A stretch of DNA of 64,000 nt from an uncultured beta proteobacterium (GTDB lineage: Bacteria > Pseudomonadota > Gammaproteobacteria > Burkholderiales > Burkholderiaceae): NCBI GenBank assembly GCA_903821995.1, contig CAIJNI010000086.1, positions 1-64,000 of the forward strand, read 5' to 3'. Under the pieces are notes generated by a model that was not told where the DNA came from, did no database searches, and worked only from the letters and a program-made list of their open reading frames with translations. The position numbers and the translations under genes are program-made. This document shows, one piece after another, positions 18,132-27,920 of this stretch (the first letter of the stretch is position 1; every line of letters starts with the position of its first letter).

Positions 18132-20873
18132 CTAATTGCTTTCGTAGTTATTTCCTAATCCCCGAGCTACATCTTCTGACAGCCTGCCAGACCTTTGAGC
18201 TAAGTCATTAATCTGGTCTAAACCAATCGGTCCCACGTTAAAGTATTGCGCTTTCGCATTAGCCATAAAAAATCCAGAAACACTTGAAGCAGGATTCATT
18301 GCCAAGGATTCAGTTAATTCCATGCCAATTTCAGTAGCCTTTAAGACATCAAACATCATTGATTTAACTCTATGTTCTGGACATGCGGGATAACCTGGCG
18401 CAGGCCGAATCCCCTCATATTTTTCTGCAATGAGGTCTTCATTGCTTAAATCTTCTTTGGGTACATACCCCCATAAATCAGTTCTTACCCGGTGGTGCAT
18501 ACATTCCGTAAAAGCTTCTGCTAAACGATCTGCAATCGCTTTGAGGAGAATCGCTTGATAATCATCGTGTTTATTTTGGAACTCAATTACTTTTTTATCG
18601 ACACCATGGCCAGTTGTTACTGCAAACATGCCAATGTAATCTTTTTTATTGACTGATTTTGGAGCAACATAATCTGCTAAACAACGATTCGGCCTTTTAA
18701 CACCATCTACAACTGGCCGATCTGTTTGCTGTCTTAAACAATTCCATGTTAATAACGCCTCATCTCTATTTTCATTAGAGTACAACTCAATATCATCGCC
18801 CTGGCTATTCGCAGGGTATAAACCAATAACAGCATGGGCTTGTATCCAACGCCCTTGGATAATTTTCTCAAGCATTTCTAAGCCATCTCTATACACTTCA
18901 CGCGCAGAGTCCCCTACAACTTCATCTTGTAGAATATCGGGGAATTTTCCAGCCAAATCCCAGGTTTGGAAAAATGGTGCCCAATCAATATATTTGGAGA
19001 TCTCTCGCAAATCGAAATTTTCAAATACTCTTCTGCCAATAAATTTTGGAGTAGCCATACTGAAATTTGACCAATCTATTTTTTCGTGATTGTTACGCGC
19101 ATTTTCTAATGTAATGAGTGGCGTTGCTTTTTTATTGGCATGAGCAACTCTGATGCGTTCATATTCAGTTTTAATTCCAGAAATATATTTCTTTGCAGAT
19201 TCATCAGAAAGTAAACTTGATGCCACTGATACTGATCTTGAAGCATCCGGCACATAAATCACTGGTCCATCATAATGCGGAGAGATTTTTACTGCAGTAT
19301 GAACCCGAGATGTAGTAGCTCCACCAATCATTAGTGGCGTTGCCCTAGATCTAAAGTACTCATCTCGTTGCATTTCTTGCGCAACATAAGTCATCTCTTC
19401 TAAGGAGGGTGTGATTAGTCCTGATAGTCCAATAATATCTGCTTTTTCTTCTTTGGCTTTTTCTAAAATCTGATTACAAGGCACCATCACTCCCATATTC
19501 ACCACATCGAAGTTGTTACATTGCAAAACAACTGTAACAATATTTTTCCCAATATCGTGAACGTCTCCTTTTACGGTTGCCATAATGATCTTACCTTTAG
19601 AGCGAACGTCTTTTCCAGCCGCTTCATATTGACGTTTTTCTTCTTCTATATAGGGTATGAGATGAGCAACTGCTTGCTTCATCACACGAGCACTTTTGAC
19701 GACCTGCGGTAGAAACATCTTTCCCGCACCGAACAATTCACCAACAATATTCATGCCGTCCATCAGTGGCCCTTCAATCACTTCTATTGGGCGCCCACCT
19801 GAGTTTGCAATTTCAGCACGAATTTCTTCTGTATCTTCTACGATGAAATTAGTGATGCCATGTACTAAAGCATGCGAAAGTCTTTTTCTAACAGGATCTT
19901 CCCGCCAAAGAAGAGTCTCCACCTGTTTGACACCGCCGCCCTTGAAATTATCGGCTATCTCCAACAATCTTTCCGTTGGCGTCTTACCTTCTTTTTCTTT
20001 AAAGCGATTTAAAACAACATCCTCTACTCGTTCTCTCAATTCAGTGTCTAAATCTGCATAGACACCTAATTGACCTGCATTGACGATTCCCATATCCATG
20101 CCAGCTTTAATAGCGTGATATAAGAAAACTGTATGTATTGCCTCCCTAACCACGTCATTTCCCCTAAAGGAGAAGCTAACATTAGAAACACCTCCACTAA
20201 TTTTTGCGCCCGGTAGGTTGTCTTTAATCCAACGAGTCGCATTAATGAAATCAACAGCATAGTTATCATGTTCTTCGATACCTGTTGCAATTGCAAAAAT
20301 ATTTGGATCAAAAATAATATCCTCAGCAGGAAATCCTAACTCTTTAACAAGAAGGTCATATGACCTTTGACAAATTTCAGTCTTTCGTTGATAGGTATCT
20401 GCTTGTCCTTTTTCATCAAACGCCATGACCACGGTCGCTGCTCCGTAGCGTTTAAGTAATTTAGCTTGATGAAAAAATGGTTCAATGCCTTCTTTTAAGG
20501 AAATGGAGTTAACAATAGCTTTCCCTTGAACGCACCTCAATCCAGCTTCTATCACGTTCCATTTTGATGAGTCAATCATGATAGGTACCCTAGCAATATC
20601 TGGCTCAGAAGCAATGAGATTCAAAAACCTGACCATTGCTGACTCAGAGTCAAGCATTGCTTCATCCATATTAATATCAATAACTTGAGCGCCATTTTCA
20701 ACTTGTTGTCTAGCCACTTGTAACGCATCATCAAATAGATTATTCAGAATTAATCTTGAAAAAGCTTTAGAACCGGTGACATTAGTTCTTTCGCCAATAT
20801 TAACGAATCCAACATGAGGCGAAACATTAAATGACTCGAGGCCAGATAGTTTGAGTGGTGGTAACAGTGCCAT
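18132..20873 (-). CDS. metH: Methionine synthase, folate/B12/activation subunit (split MetH)
   Basis: Cobalamin-dependent methionine synthase lacking the homocysteine domain, 913 residues. In order: pterin-binding barrel ([19 protein letters not shown] at 24-42), four-helix cap, cobalamin domain with DVHDIGKN (DxHxxG, histidine as lower ligand) and the C-terminal SAM activation domain ([13 protein letters not shown]). It follows the separate homocysteine-methyltransferase gene by three bases. Together they rebuild full MetH. A two-gene MetH is known from Burkholderia and relatives. It is controlled by the SAH riboswitch upstream of the first gene. Confidence 0.96.
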   Translation of the reverse strand: MALLPPLKLSGLESFNVSPHVGFVNIGERTNVTGSKAFSRLILNNLFDDALQVARQQVENGAQVIDINMDEAMLDSESAMVRFLNLIASEPDIARVPIMIDSSKWNVIEAGLRCVQGKAIVNSISLKEGIEPFFHQAKLLKRYGAATVVMAFDEKGQADTYQRKTEICQRSYDLLVKELGFPAEDIIFDPNIFAIATGIEEHDNYAVDFINATRWIKDNLPGAKISGGVSNVSFSFRGNDVVREAIHTVFLYHAIKAGMDMGIVNAGQLGVYADLDTELRERVEDVVLNRFKEKEGKTPTERLLEIADNFKGGGVKQVETLLWREDPVRKRLSHALVHGITNFIVEDTEEIRAEIANSGGRPIEVIEGPLMDGMNIVGELFGAGKMFLPQVVKSARVMKQAVAHLIPYIEEEKRQYEAAGKDVRSKGKIIMATVKGDVHDIGKNIVTVVLQCNNFDVVNMGVMVPCNQILEKAKEEKADIIGLSGLITPSLEEMTYVAQEMQRDEYFRSRATPLMIGGATTSRVHTAVKISPHYDGPVIYVPDASRSVSVASSLLSDESAKKYISGIKTEYERIRVAHANKKATPLITLENARNNHEKIDWSNFSMATPKFIGRRVFENFDLREISKYIDWAPFFQTWDLAGKFPDILQDEVVGDSAREVYRDGLEMLEKIIQGRWIQAHAVIGLYPANSQGDDIELYSNENRDEALLTWNCLRQQTDRPVVDGVKRPNRCLADYVAPKSVNKKDYIGMFAVTTGHGVDKKVIEFQNKHDDYQAILLKAIADRLAEAFTECMHHRVRTDLWGYVPKEDLSNEDLIAEKYEGIRPAPGYPACPEHRVKSMMFDVLKATEIGMELTESLAMNPASSVSGFFMANAKAQYFNVGPIGLDQINDLAQRSGRLSEDVARGLGNNYESN

Positions 20874-20876
20874 TAT

Positions 20877-21974
20877 TTAATCTGTCTCTCGGTAAGTTTG
20901 CCACATATTTTTCCAAATTCTTGGCTTATATTTTGCAACTGCAGCTGCTATAGAAGCAATATGTTCAGGCGTAGTGCCGCAACAACCTCCCACCAGATTA
21001 ACTAATCCATCTTTCGAGAACTCTTCCAAAAATCGAGAAGTCATCTCTGGCGTTTCATCAAATCCTGTTTCACTCATTGGGTTAGGCAAACCTGCATTTG
21101 GATAGCATGAGATTGCTGTGTCACATATTTTCGAAAGCTCTGCAATATAGGGTCGCATCAGTGTTGCCCCTAAAGCACAATTCAGACCAAATAATAACGG
21201 TTTGGCATGTCTTAAGCTGTTCCAAAAGGCCTCTACGGTTTGCCCTGATAATATTCGCCCGGATGCATCAGTAACAGTTCCAGATATCATGAGAGGCAAT
21301 CGCTCACCACTATTTTCAAAGAACTCATCAATTGCAAATAAGGCTGCTTTTGCATTCAGTGTGTCAAATACTGTTTCAACAAGCAATAAATCAACCCCGC
21401 CTTCCACGAGCGCTTCTACCTGCTCATAGTATGCTTTCCTTAACTGCTCAAAACTAACATTTCTCGCACCTGGGTCGTTCACATCTGGAGATATGCTTGC
21501 TGTTTTAGGTGTTGGCCCTAAGGCCCCAGCAACAAATCTTGGCTTAGTAATACTACTAAACTTGTCACATGCATTCCTTGCCAATTTTGCGGAAGCTAAA
21601 TTCATCTCCCTCGCCATAAATCCTAATTGATAGTCATCTTGTGCAACCGATGTCGCACCAAATGTATTAGTTTCAATAATGTCAGAACCTGCCGTCAAAT
21701 AAGCTTCATGTACCTCAGTAATAATGTGGGCCTGTGTCACTGACAATAATTCATTATTACCTTTTAAATCGATAGGGTGATCCTTGAAGCGGTGACTATT
21801 CTTAACACCTCTAAAATCTTCTTCCGACAGCTTATAACGCTGGAGCATTGTCCCCATCGCGCCATCTAAAATAAGAATCCTTGACTCTAAGAGCTTAGGC
21901 AGCTCTTCACCACGAGTATACGATTGCCCACTCTTAATGTTATTTAAGTTTTTTTTGACTTCACTTATTGGCAT
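20877..21974 (-). CDS. metH: Homocysteine S-methyltransferase subunit of split MetH
   Basis: N-terminal (homocysteine-binding) quarter of methionine synthase as its own gene, 365 residues from the ATG at 21974. An in-frame TTG at 21986 would add four residues. Zinc-ligand motifs are GLNCALG and [11 protein letters not shown], and the barrel starts with [13 protein letters not shown]. The ATG lies one base after the stop of a 6-codon leader frame (21976-21996), and the leader's Shine-Dalgarno is placed for that mini-frame, not for this start. Confidence 0.95.
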   Translation of the reverse strand: MPISEVKKNLNNIKSGQSYTRGEELPKLLESRILILDGAMGTMLQRYKLSEEDFRGVKNSHRFKDHPIDLKGNNELLSVTQAHIITEVHEAYLTAGSDIIETNTFGATSVAQDDYQLGFMAREMNLASAKLARNACDKFSSITKPRFVAGALGPTPKTASISPDVNDPGARNVSFEQLRKAYYEQVEALVEGGVDLLLVETVFDTLNAKAALFAIDEFFENSGERLPLMISGTVTDASGRILSGQTVEAFWNSLRHAKPLLFGLNCALGATLMRPYIAELSKICDTAISCYPNAGLPNPMSETGFDETPEMTSRFLEEFSKDGLVNLVGGCCGTTPEHIASIAAAVAKYKPRIWKNMWQTYRETD

Positions 21975-21975
21975 T

Positions 21976-21996
21976 TTAATTAGCAACTCGCTTCAT
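21976..21996 (-). CDS. Possible 6-codon leader frame in the metH leader
   Basis: The ATG at 21996 sits 5-9 bases after a GGAG Shine-Dalgarno, in the same context (GTGGAGTGTTTATG) that starts ahcY. Here, however, the frame ends after six codons (MKRVAN) with TAA, and the metH ATG begins one base later in another frame. It may be translated and act through re-initiation, or be a leftover of a duplicated leader. Too short to be a functional protein on its own. Confidence 0.4.
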   Translation of the reverse strand: MKRVAN

Positions 21997-22065
21997 AAAC
22001 ACTCCACATAACAAAAAAAAGCTTTGATGTGTGCTTATGTGCCCACCAACCCAAACTTTTTTGGT

Positions 22066-22152
22066 TAGTGAGCGCCGTTGCTAAGACCTTGAGGGCCCCC
22101 TCTAAGCCTGGGGAACTCTAAACTATGTAGAATTCCTCGCAACGCTCCTTAA
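22066..22152 (-). promoter_or_regulatory. SAH riboswitch (metH leader)
   Basis: S-adenosylhomocysteine riboswitch, minus strand. Consensus parts seen in RNA sense: GGAGCGTTGC, a variable hairpin, CCCCAGGCTTAG and AACGGCGCTCACT. The variable stem pairs 22112-22120 with 22128-22136 (nine pairs, one G-U). A 3' hairpin ACTAACC/GGTTGGT (22063-22069 with 22045-22051) follows. It is the same class as the one before ahcY. High SAH is expected to raise expression of the downstream genes. Confidence 0.93.
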
Positions 22153-22285
22153 AGGTTAATTTTCATTATAAACTGCCTAAATTTTTATGTGTAAATCTCG
22201 ATCTTAGTGTTTGGAATAAAGGTTGATTTATTAACCAAATTCTTTTATCTTAGATTGACTAACCCTCACTCTTTTTGGAGAAAAA

Positions 22286-22843
22286 ATGTTTTCAGCAACC
22301 CCAGACTTTAATCAAAGTATCGAAATGATGAAAAATATGTGGGCCAATGCTTCCAAAGGAATTGATGGAGGGTTTCCCAATATGGGATTTCCGGGGGCGT
22401 CTAACCCCTTTGGCATCCCAAGTATGGATATTGATGAGCTTGAGAAGAAGATTAAAGATTTAAAAAGTGTTGAAGCTTGGCTTACGTTAAATTTAAACAT
22501 CTTACAAAGCACCATTAACGGCCTAGAAGTCCAAAAATCTACCTTAGAGGCACTGCAAGGTATAGCACAAACGATGAAAGCCTCAATGAACCCAGATGAG
22601 AAAAAGACCACTGCCTCACCTTCAGACTCTGGATTTATGGGCTCTGGCGGGGCTGTTGCCAAAGAAATAATGGATTACATGGCCCAGTCGATGAACTCAA
22701 TGGTTTCTTCATTTACTTCACCAACGACAGAGTCTAGCAAAGCATCTGCTAAAAAAGCCGCACCAAGAAAAAAAGCTGCAACCAATCCTTCTAAACCTAC
22801 TGTGAAAACCTCAAAATCCCGTCGCTCCCCATCTGGCGCTTAA
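22286..22843 (+). CDS. phaM: PHA granule-associated protein PhaM
   Basis: Protein of 185 residues resembling PhaM of Cupriavidus necator, which binds polyhydroxybutyrate granules, activates PHB synthase and tethers granules to the nucleoid. The N-terminal granule part (IEMMKNMWANA, then VEAWLTLNLNILQSTINGLEVQ) is followed by a Lys/Ala/Pro-rich DNA-binding-type tail (from about 150). It has a good Shine-Dalgarno (GGAG at 22277). Its last 47 bases overlap the end of the convergent MBL gene. Confidence 0.85.
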   Translation: MFSATPDFNQSIEMMKNMWANASKGIDGGFPNMGFPGASNPFGIPSMDIDELEKKIKDLKSVEAWLTLNLNILQSTINGLEVQKSTLEALQGIAQTMKASMNPDEKKTTASPSDSGFMGSGGAVAKEIMDYMAQSMNSMVSSFTSPTTESSKASAKKAAPRKKAATNPSKPTVKTSKSRRSPSGA

Positions 22844-23852
22844 GCTTTCCGCTATGCCATAAGAAATTTAAATGCGCAATCGCTTCGCCCAGGGCAAAGG
22901 AAAGTTGGTGATTATCAAGTTTCCTTAAAAACAGAATAGGGACAATTTGGAACGCAGTTTGAGGTTCACGGCATGCTTCCATAGTCTCTGCTAATCTTGC
23001 TTGATGATGGAGATGAAGTTCATTGATACGATAATGTAGGCCTTGAAAAGGCTTTCCATGAGAAGGAAGAACTAGCGTTTGTTCATCTAATGGTAGAAAC
23101 TTATTGATAGAGTTTAAAAATAACTTCAGAGGATCTGCATCAGGTTCTGCGCCATAGACGCTAATATTTGTTGATATTTTTGGCAGTACCATATCTCCAG
23201 AAATCAATAAACTATCATCTACACATGACAGTGCTATATGTTCTGGAGAGTGGCCATAACCACTGATGAGTTTCCATTGTCTATTACCGATTTCAATCAT
23301 ATCGCCATCCATTAATCGACGATATTGTGAGGGAACATTTGGAACTAATCGAGTGTAATAGTCATGACGAGATCTTATTTTCTCTAAATCCTCTTCATTC
23401 GCAAGTCCATGACGTTGGTAGTGATCCGCCATACCAACTCCACCTGCAACTGAGGCAACTTGAGTGCCTCCCTCAGGGCCACTTAACCATCTTGCCATCA
23501 AGTAATCTGTCATCGATATCCATAATGGCAATTGCCACTTCTCACAGAGCCAATGAGCAAGTCCGATATGATCGGGGTGCATATGTGTTGCTAATACTCT
23601 AATCACTGGCAAGCCCATTAACTCATTTTGGAAAATACTTTCCCAAGCCAGCTTTGTCTCTGGATTATTAATCCCACAATCGATAATTGTCCAACCTTCT
23701 TTGCCTTCAATACAATCTCTTAATAACCATAAATTAATATGATCCAGAGCAAAGGGTAGGCTCATCCTTAACCAAAAAACTCCCTGTGCCACTTCTATTA
23801 ATTTTGATATTTCAGGTAGTTTATCGCCCAACGGGTAATGTATTTTTTCCAT
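22797..23852 (-). CDS. MBL-fold metallo-hydrolase
   Basis: Metallo-beta-lactamase-fold enzyme of 351 residues from the ATG at 23852 (a TTG at 23873 is in frame). The zinc motif is THMHPDHIGL (HxHxDH), then HSPEHIAL and a third His in LPSHGKPF. A C-terminal winged-helix-like part ends the chain (RKLDNHQLSFALGEAIAHLN), the arrangement of LACTB2-like hydrolases. The substrate is unknown. Convergent overlap with phaM is unusual in length. Confidence 0.85.
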   Translation of the reverse strand: MEKIHYPLGDKLPEISKLIEVAQGVFWLRMSLPFALDHINLWLLRDCIEGKEGWTIIDCGINNPETKLAWESIFQNELMGLPVIRVLATHMHPDHIGLAHWLCEKWQLPLWISMTDYLMARWLSGPEGGTQVASVAGGVGMADHYQRHGLANEEDLEKIRSRHDYYTRLVPNVPSQYRRLMDGDMIEIGNRQWKLISGYGHSPEHIALSCVDDSLLISGDMVLPKISTNISVYGAEPDADPLKLFLNSINKFLPLDEQTLVLPSHGKPFQGLHYRINELHLHHQARLAETMEACREPQTAFQIVPILFLRKLDNHQLSFALGEAIAHLNFLWHSGKLKRQMGSDGILRFSQ

Positions 23853-24047
23853 AATAGGTTGTTTTTTCTCCAAGTCACTACTTTAATATAGTTTTGACAA
23901 TTACTCTCAAAGCTTGCTTAACCCCCATGAATCACTTCTGCGAGAATTTGAACTAATACCCCACTTAGTTTTGAGGAAAAGCTTTAAAAATAACACTCAT
24001 CCCCTCTTTATGAATTAATATATCTATATATATTTAAATTGTGCACC

Positions 24048-24704
24048 ATGTCCAATCCATACGTACTGCAAGAGCTTTTTGAGAATAATAAAAATTGGGT
24101 CGAATCCGTAACCCAAGAGGATCCTGATTTTTTTAACCGGCTTTCAGATCAACAATCCCCAGATTATCTATGGATTGGCTGTTCAGATTCCCGAGTTCCG
24201 GCCAATCAAATTACAGGTTTAGCTCCTGGTGAAATATTTGTTCATCGCAATATTGCCAATGTCATTGCACATACAGATCTGAATGCTCTTTCCGTTATTC
24301 AATTTGCAATTGACCTACTCAAGGTAAAACATATTATTGTTGTCGGACACTATGGCTGCTCTGGCGTGAGAGCCTCTCTAGAAAATATTAGGGTTGGTTT
24401 AGCCGATAATTGGATTAGACATATCACTGATGTGAAAGAAAAACATGGCAAGTACCTTGGGAAAATTTTAGAGCACCAAGCTTGCTTTAACGCCTTATGT
24501 GAGCTCAACGTCATCGAACAAGTTGTTAATGTTTGTCAAACAACCATGGTGCAAGATGCTTGGATTAAAGGCCAAGAACTCACTGTACATGGCTGGGTAT
24601 ATGGATTAAATGATGGTATGGTCAGGGATCTAGATGTCAGCATTCGAAGCTCCGACGAATTATCACTTCACTATAACTCCGTCATTCAGAAGCGTTATTC
24701 CTAA
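24048..24704 (+). CDS. can: Beta-class carbonic anhydrase
   Basis: Interconverts CO2 and bicarbonate, 218 residues from the ATG at 24048. Zinc ligands: Cys and Asp in GCSDSRVPA, then His and Cys in GHYGCSGV. The family stretch FVHRNIANV is present. Bicarbonate supports acetyl-CoA carboxylase, pyrimidine and arginine synthesis (pyrE and argB are in the same window). The leader is AT-rich (24017-24039, runs of TATA), a likely promoter. Confidence 0.95.
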   Translation: MSNPYVLQELFENNKNWVESVTQEDPDFFNRLSDQQSPDYLWIGCSDSRVPANQITGLAPGEIFVHRNIANVIAHTDLNALSVIQFAIDLLKVKHIIVVGHYGCSGVRASLENIRVGLADNWIRHITDVKEKHGKYLGKILEHQACFNALCELNVIEQVVNVCQTTMVQDAWIKGQELTVHGWVYGLNDGMVRDLDVSIRSSDELSLHYNSVIQKRYS

Positions 24705-24720
24705 TTTCTCTTAACCTATA

Positions 24721-25023
24721 TTAGAGAGTAGATAGGGATAGCAGTCCTAAAGGGCTAACCTCACTCAGCTCATTAATTTCTTTTAAGTTCTTATTGTGAT
24801 TCTGCACCGCAATAAGTGTTAATAGAGCTACAGTAAAGCAAACTAATATAGTTAGTCGATACCGAAGTCTCAATTGAAGGCCCAAAAAGCTCCCCAAAAA
24901 TTGGACTTGGGGTGAATCCGGCTTTTGTTTAGATATCTTTTTTAAGATTCTATCCTCTAGACTTGAATCCAGATGAGGTGTCTCAATTTTTAGAAGCAAT
25001 CGTTTTAATTTCTGATCATCCAT
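24721..25023 (-). CDS. Small membrane protein, probable anti-sigma factor
   Basis: Protein of 100 residues with a cytoplasmic helical part (about 1-50) and one transmembrane segment (about 51-70, LTILVCFTVALLTLIAV). The ATG at 25023 shares its first base with the stop of the ECF sigma gene (TGATG). Position and topology suit an anti-sigma factor. No zinc-binding (ZAS) motif is visible, so this is inference from context. Confidence 0.65.
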   Translation of the reverse strand: MDDQKLKRLLLKIETPHLDSSLEDRILKKISKQKPDSPQVQFLGSFLGLQLRLRYRLTILVCFTVALLTLIAVQNHNKNLKEINELSEVSPLGLLSLSTL

Positions 25024-25589
25024 CACACATGTTCCCCACTAAAGATTATTTTTAAATTTTGCTTGGCTCGATAGAGAAGCTGGTCTACCGAATTTTTATT
25101 CATCTCCAAAATTTTTGCAATTTCTTCAGAGGTATTGTCATGATAGGCCCAAAGAATAAGTGCAAATCTCTGCTTTACAGGTAACTTCTCAAGTGACGCT
25201 TTTATTTGTTGTTGATTTTCTAACAAATTTTCATCAATTGGTAAGCTTTCAAAGAGGTTTTCATCAAACACTGCATCCTCAATAGAAATCCCTTTTTGTT
25301 TTCTTTTTAAATCCAAACACAGGCGACTGACAATTGTATAGAAATACGTTCTTAATTTTGACTCGCCTGAAAACTGATGCCCATGCTCCCAAAGTTTGAT
25401 GAAAGCTTCTTGAAGTAATTCTTCAGCATCTGTAATTGAACTTGTCATACGCCAAGCAATTCCAAATCCATCCTGACTCAACATCTTAATCACCTGTTTT
25501 ACTGCTAACACCTCTCCAGACAAGGCCTTATCTAATAGGATTTTATCTTCTTTCCAAGTCGTCCTATCGATTGGATTGATCATTTTCAT
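25023..25589 (-). CDS. RNA polymerase sigma factor, ECF type
   Basis: Sigma-70 family factor of 188 residues from the ATG at 25589. Region 2 (AWRMTSSITDAEELLQEAFI) and region 4 (LPVKQRFALILWAYHDNTSEEIAKIL) are separated by a short linker, with no region 1 or 3. It follows a DUF3106 gene and overlaps a membrane protein gene that is probably its anti-sigma. The stimulus cannot be told from sequence. Confidence 0.92.
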   Translation of the reverse strand: MKMINPIDRTTWKEDKILLDKALSGEVLAVKQVIKMLSQDGFGIAWRMTSSITDAEELLQEAFIKLWEHGHQFSGESKLRTYFYTIVSRLCLDLKRKQKGISIEDAVFDENLFESLPIDENLLENQQQIKASLEKLPVKQRFALILWAYHDNTSEEIAKILEMNKNSVDQLLYRAKQNLKIIFSGEHV

Positions 25590-25607
25590 GGTCAAAAAAA
25601 TAATTCT

Positions 25608-26051
25608 TTATTTATCACCACTAAATTTTTCTTTCCATTTTTTTCTTTCGTCTTCCGGCATATTTCGAAGCCATTTTTTTCTTTCTTTTAAAATTTCTTC
25701 TTTTTCATTGGGCGTCAAAAATTGCAACATAGCTTGACGCTGAGCTTTAATAATATCCTTTTGAGCATTAGTCAAGCTATCCCAATTTGCACGCATCTTC
25801 TGGTGAAGTTCTTTACGTTCTTGAGGCTCCAAATCTTCAAATTTCTGCCGAAGCTTTTGACGATAAGCGCTTCGCTCATCAACAGTCGCTTTTTGCATTT
25901 TCTCTAATAAATCTTTTGAGTTTTTAATTCTATCTTCAAAGGAGAACTCCGCAACAACTCTTGGATCTAAGGGTTCTGGTAAGCTCGCGATTGACAATTG
26001 CGCCGTAAATAAGGCAACACAAAAAAGCACTATTTGGAAGGAATATTGCAT
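25608..26051 (-). CDS. DUF3106-like exported protein
   Basis: Protein of 147 residues with a signal peptide (about 1-22, cleaved near SIASLP). The mature part is strongly helical and charged, with repeats of the form LxxMxxxxxxERxxxxQ, as in DUF3106. Similar in style to the periplasmic Spy/CpxP-like helical chaperones, though I cannot claim homology. It lies 18 bases upstream of the ECF sigma gene, so it may be the extracytoplasmic sensor or target of that system. Confidence 0.75.
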   Translation of the reverse strand: MQYSFQIVLFCVALFTAQLSIASLPEPLDPRVVAEFSFEDRIKNSKDLLEKMQKATVDERSAYRQKLRQKFEDLEPQERKELHQKMRANWDSLTNAQKDIIKAQRQAMLQFLTPNEKEEILKERKKWLRNMPEDERKKWKEKFSGDK

Positions 26052-26114
26052 GAGATCCTTTTTCTTAATTTAATTTTTAGACGAATCTTCCTATCTATAC
26101 TTATGCCACTATTT

Positions 26115-27782
26115 TTATATGGTCGGTAACTTGTAATCTTTAAACAATTCTCTCAGTTTGAGTTTTTGCATCTTTCCCGTCGCTGTAAGCGGAATTTTAT
26201 CAACAAAAACAACATCATCAGGCATCCACATTTTAGATACTTTTCCTTGTAGAAACTCTAAAATATCGATTTTGAGCTGATCCTGTGAAAGTTGAGAGTT
26301 TGGCTTTCTTTCTATAACCAACAAAGGTCGTTCGTCCCATTTGGGGTGAAAAGCTGCTATACATGCAGCCATTCCAACCTCTGGGTGTCCAGCGACTACA
26401 TTTTCAATATCAATAGATGAAATCCATTCCCCGCCAGACTTAATCACATCTTTACTTCTGTCTGTGATTTGCATATTGCCTTCAGAATCTATGTTTGATA
26501 CATCGCCCGTTGGAAACCAACCATCAATTAAGGCGGATTCCTCTGCCTTAAAGTATTTATCGATAATCCATGCCCCTTTGACATGCAAATCGCCAAATGC
26601 CACACCATCATGGGGCAATGAATTGCCCTGGCTATCAACTATCTTCATATCAACTCCAAATAAAACACGCCCCTGCTTTTGGAGAACTTCTTGTTGTTGT
26701 TCTTTAGTCTTACTTAAATCCTTCACATTGAGGCGCGCTACCGTCCCTAAAGGAGACATTTCTGTCATTCCCCAAGCATGAATCACTTCGATGTTCATAT
26801 TTTGCAATGTTTTCATCATGGCCGGTGGACAAGCTGAGCCTCCAATAACCGTGCTCTTAAATGTGCTGAATTTTAAATTATTAGTTTGAACATAGTTAAT
26901 AAGTCCAGCCCAAATAGTTGGGACACCGGCAGACATCGTTACTTTTTCTGTTTCAAATAACTCATAGAGTGACTGGCCGTCTAATTTTGCTCCCGGAAAC
27001 ACCAGTCTAGCTCCCACGATGAGTGCAGCATATGGGATTCCCCAAGCATTGACATGAAACATGGGTACTACAGGCATGATTGAATCAAGCGCCGAAAGAT
27101 TTAACGCATTGGGCAGCGCTGAGGCATAAGAATGCAATAAGGTTGTTCTATGACTGTAGAGGGCACCCTTTGGATTTCCAGTAGTACCGGAGGTATAACA
27201 AAGACTTGAAGCAGCATTTTCATCAAAAATTGGCCAAATATACTGGCCTGACTCTGCCTTAATTAGACGCTCATAATTTAATAAACTCACCTTATCAGAA
27301 ACAGGCATTTGATCTTCATCTATTAAGCAAATCCAGTGTTTAACATTTGGACATTGCGGTGCTAATCCCTCTACTAATGATAAAAATGTTGTATCAAAAA
27401 ATATAGCTTCATCATTTGCATGATTAATGATGTAAACAATTTGGTCCGCAAACAATCTAGGATTAATGGTGTGGCAAATCATGCCACTTCCAGAAACTCC
27501 ATAATAAATTTCTAAATGACGATACCCATTCCACGCTAAAGTTCCTATTCTAGAACTTGGCTTTAATCCAAGATTCTCTAGGGATTGCGCTAATTGTTTA
27601 GATCGTTTTGCACATTCCTGATAACTATATCGATGAACATCTCCTTCTGTTCTCCTCGAAATAATTTCTGTATCAGAATAGTGCTTCTCGGCATAGTCAA
27701 GAATTGACGATATAAGTAATGGGAATTGCATCATTTGCCCCAACATCAATCCCTCAAGTTTTTTTGGCTCTACTTGTGTCAT
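26115..27782 (-). CDS. Acyl-CoA ligase (DmdB / fatty-acid ligase family)
   Basis: AMP-forming ligase of 555 residues. The nucleotide motif is [13 protein letters not shown], the middle motif AWGMTEMSP and the C-terminal [20 protein letters not shown] and catalytic Lys in TATGKMQK. The start resembles the group annotated as 3-(methylthio)propionyl-CoA ligase (DmdB) or medium/long-chain fatty-acid ligase ([20 protein letters not shown]). The exact substrate is not decided by sequence. Stands alone on the minus strand, 138 bases from glmS. Confidence 0.88.
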   Translation of the reverse strand: MTQVEPKKLEGLMLGQMMQFPLLISSILDYAEKHYSDTEIISRRTEGDVHRYSYQECAKRSKQLAQSLENLGLKPSSRIGTLAWNGYRHLEIYYGVSGSGMICHTINPRLFADQIVYIINHANDEAIFFDTTFLSLVEGLAPQCPNVKHWICLIDEDQMPVSDKVSLLNYERLIKAESGQYIWPIFDENAASSLCYTSGTTGNPKGALYSHRTTLLHSYASALPNALNLSALDSIMPVVPMFHVNAWGIPYAALIVGARLVFPGAKLDGQSLYELFETEKVTMSAGVPTIWAGLINYVQTNNLKFSTFKSTVIGGSACPPAMMKTLQNMNIEVIHAWGMTEMSPLGTVARLNVKDLSKTKEQQQEVLQKQGRVLFGVDMKIVDSQGNSLPHDGVAFGDLHVKGAWIIDKYFKAEESALIDGWFPTGDVSNIDSEGNMQITDRSKDVIKSGGEWISSIDIENVVAGHPEVGMAACIAAFHPKWDERPLLVIERKPNSQLSQDQLKIDILEFLQGKVSKMWMPDDVVFVDKIPLTATGKMQKLKLRELFKDYKLPTI

Positions 27783-27920
27783 AAACTGTCTCCGATGGTC
27801 AAATAACCTAATTTATATGAATATATTCTAGACGATTGTTTTCACAATCCAATCTAATTTTTGTGATTAAATTTAACATAGACTTGGGGCAGATAAAGAA
27901 TCGGCTAGCCCTGTTGATGC

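Noticed and set aside
22010..22040. Intrinsic terminator in the metH leader (AAGC/GCTT followed by T-run)
   Set aside because: The stem has only four pairs with a ten-base loop; more likely part of the riboswitch expression platform.
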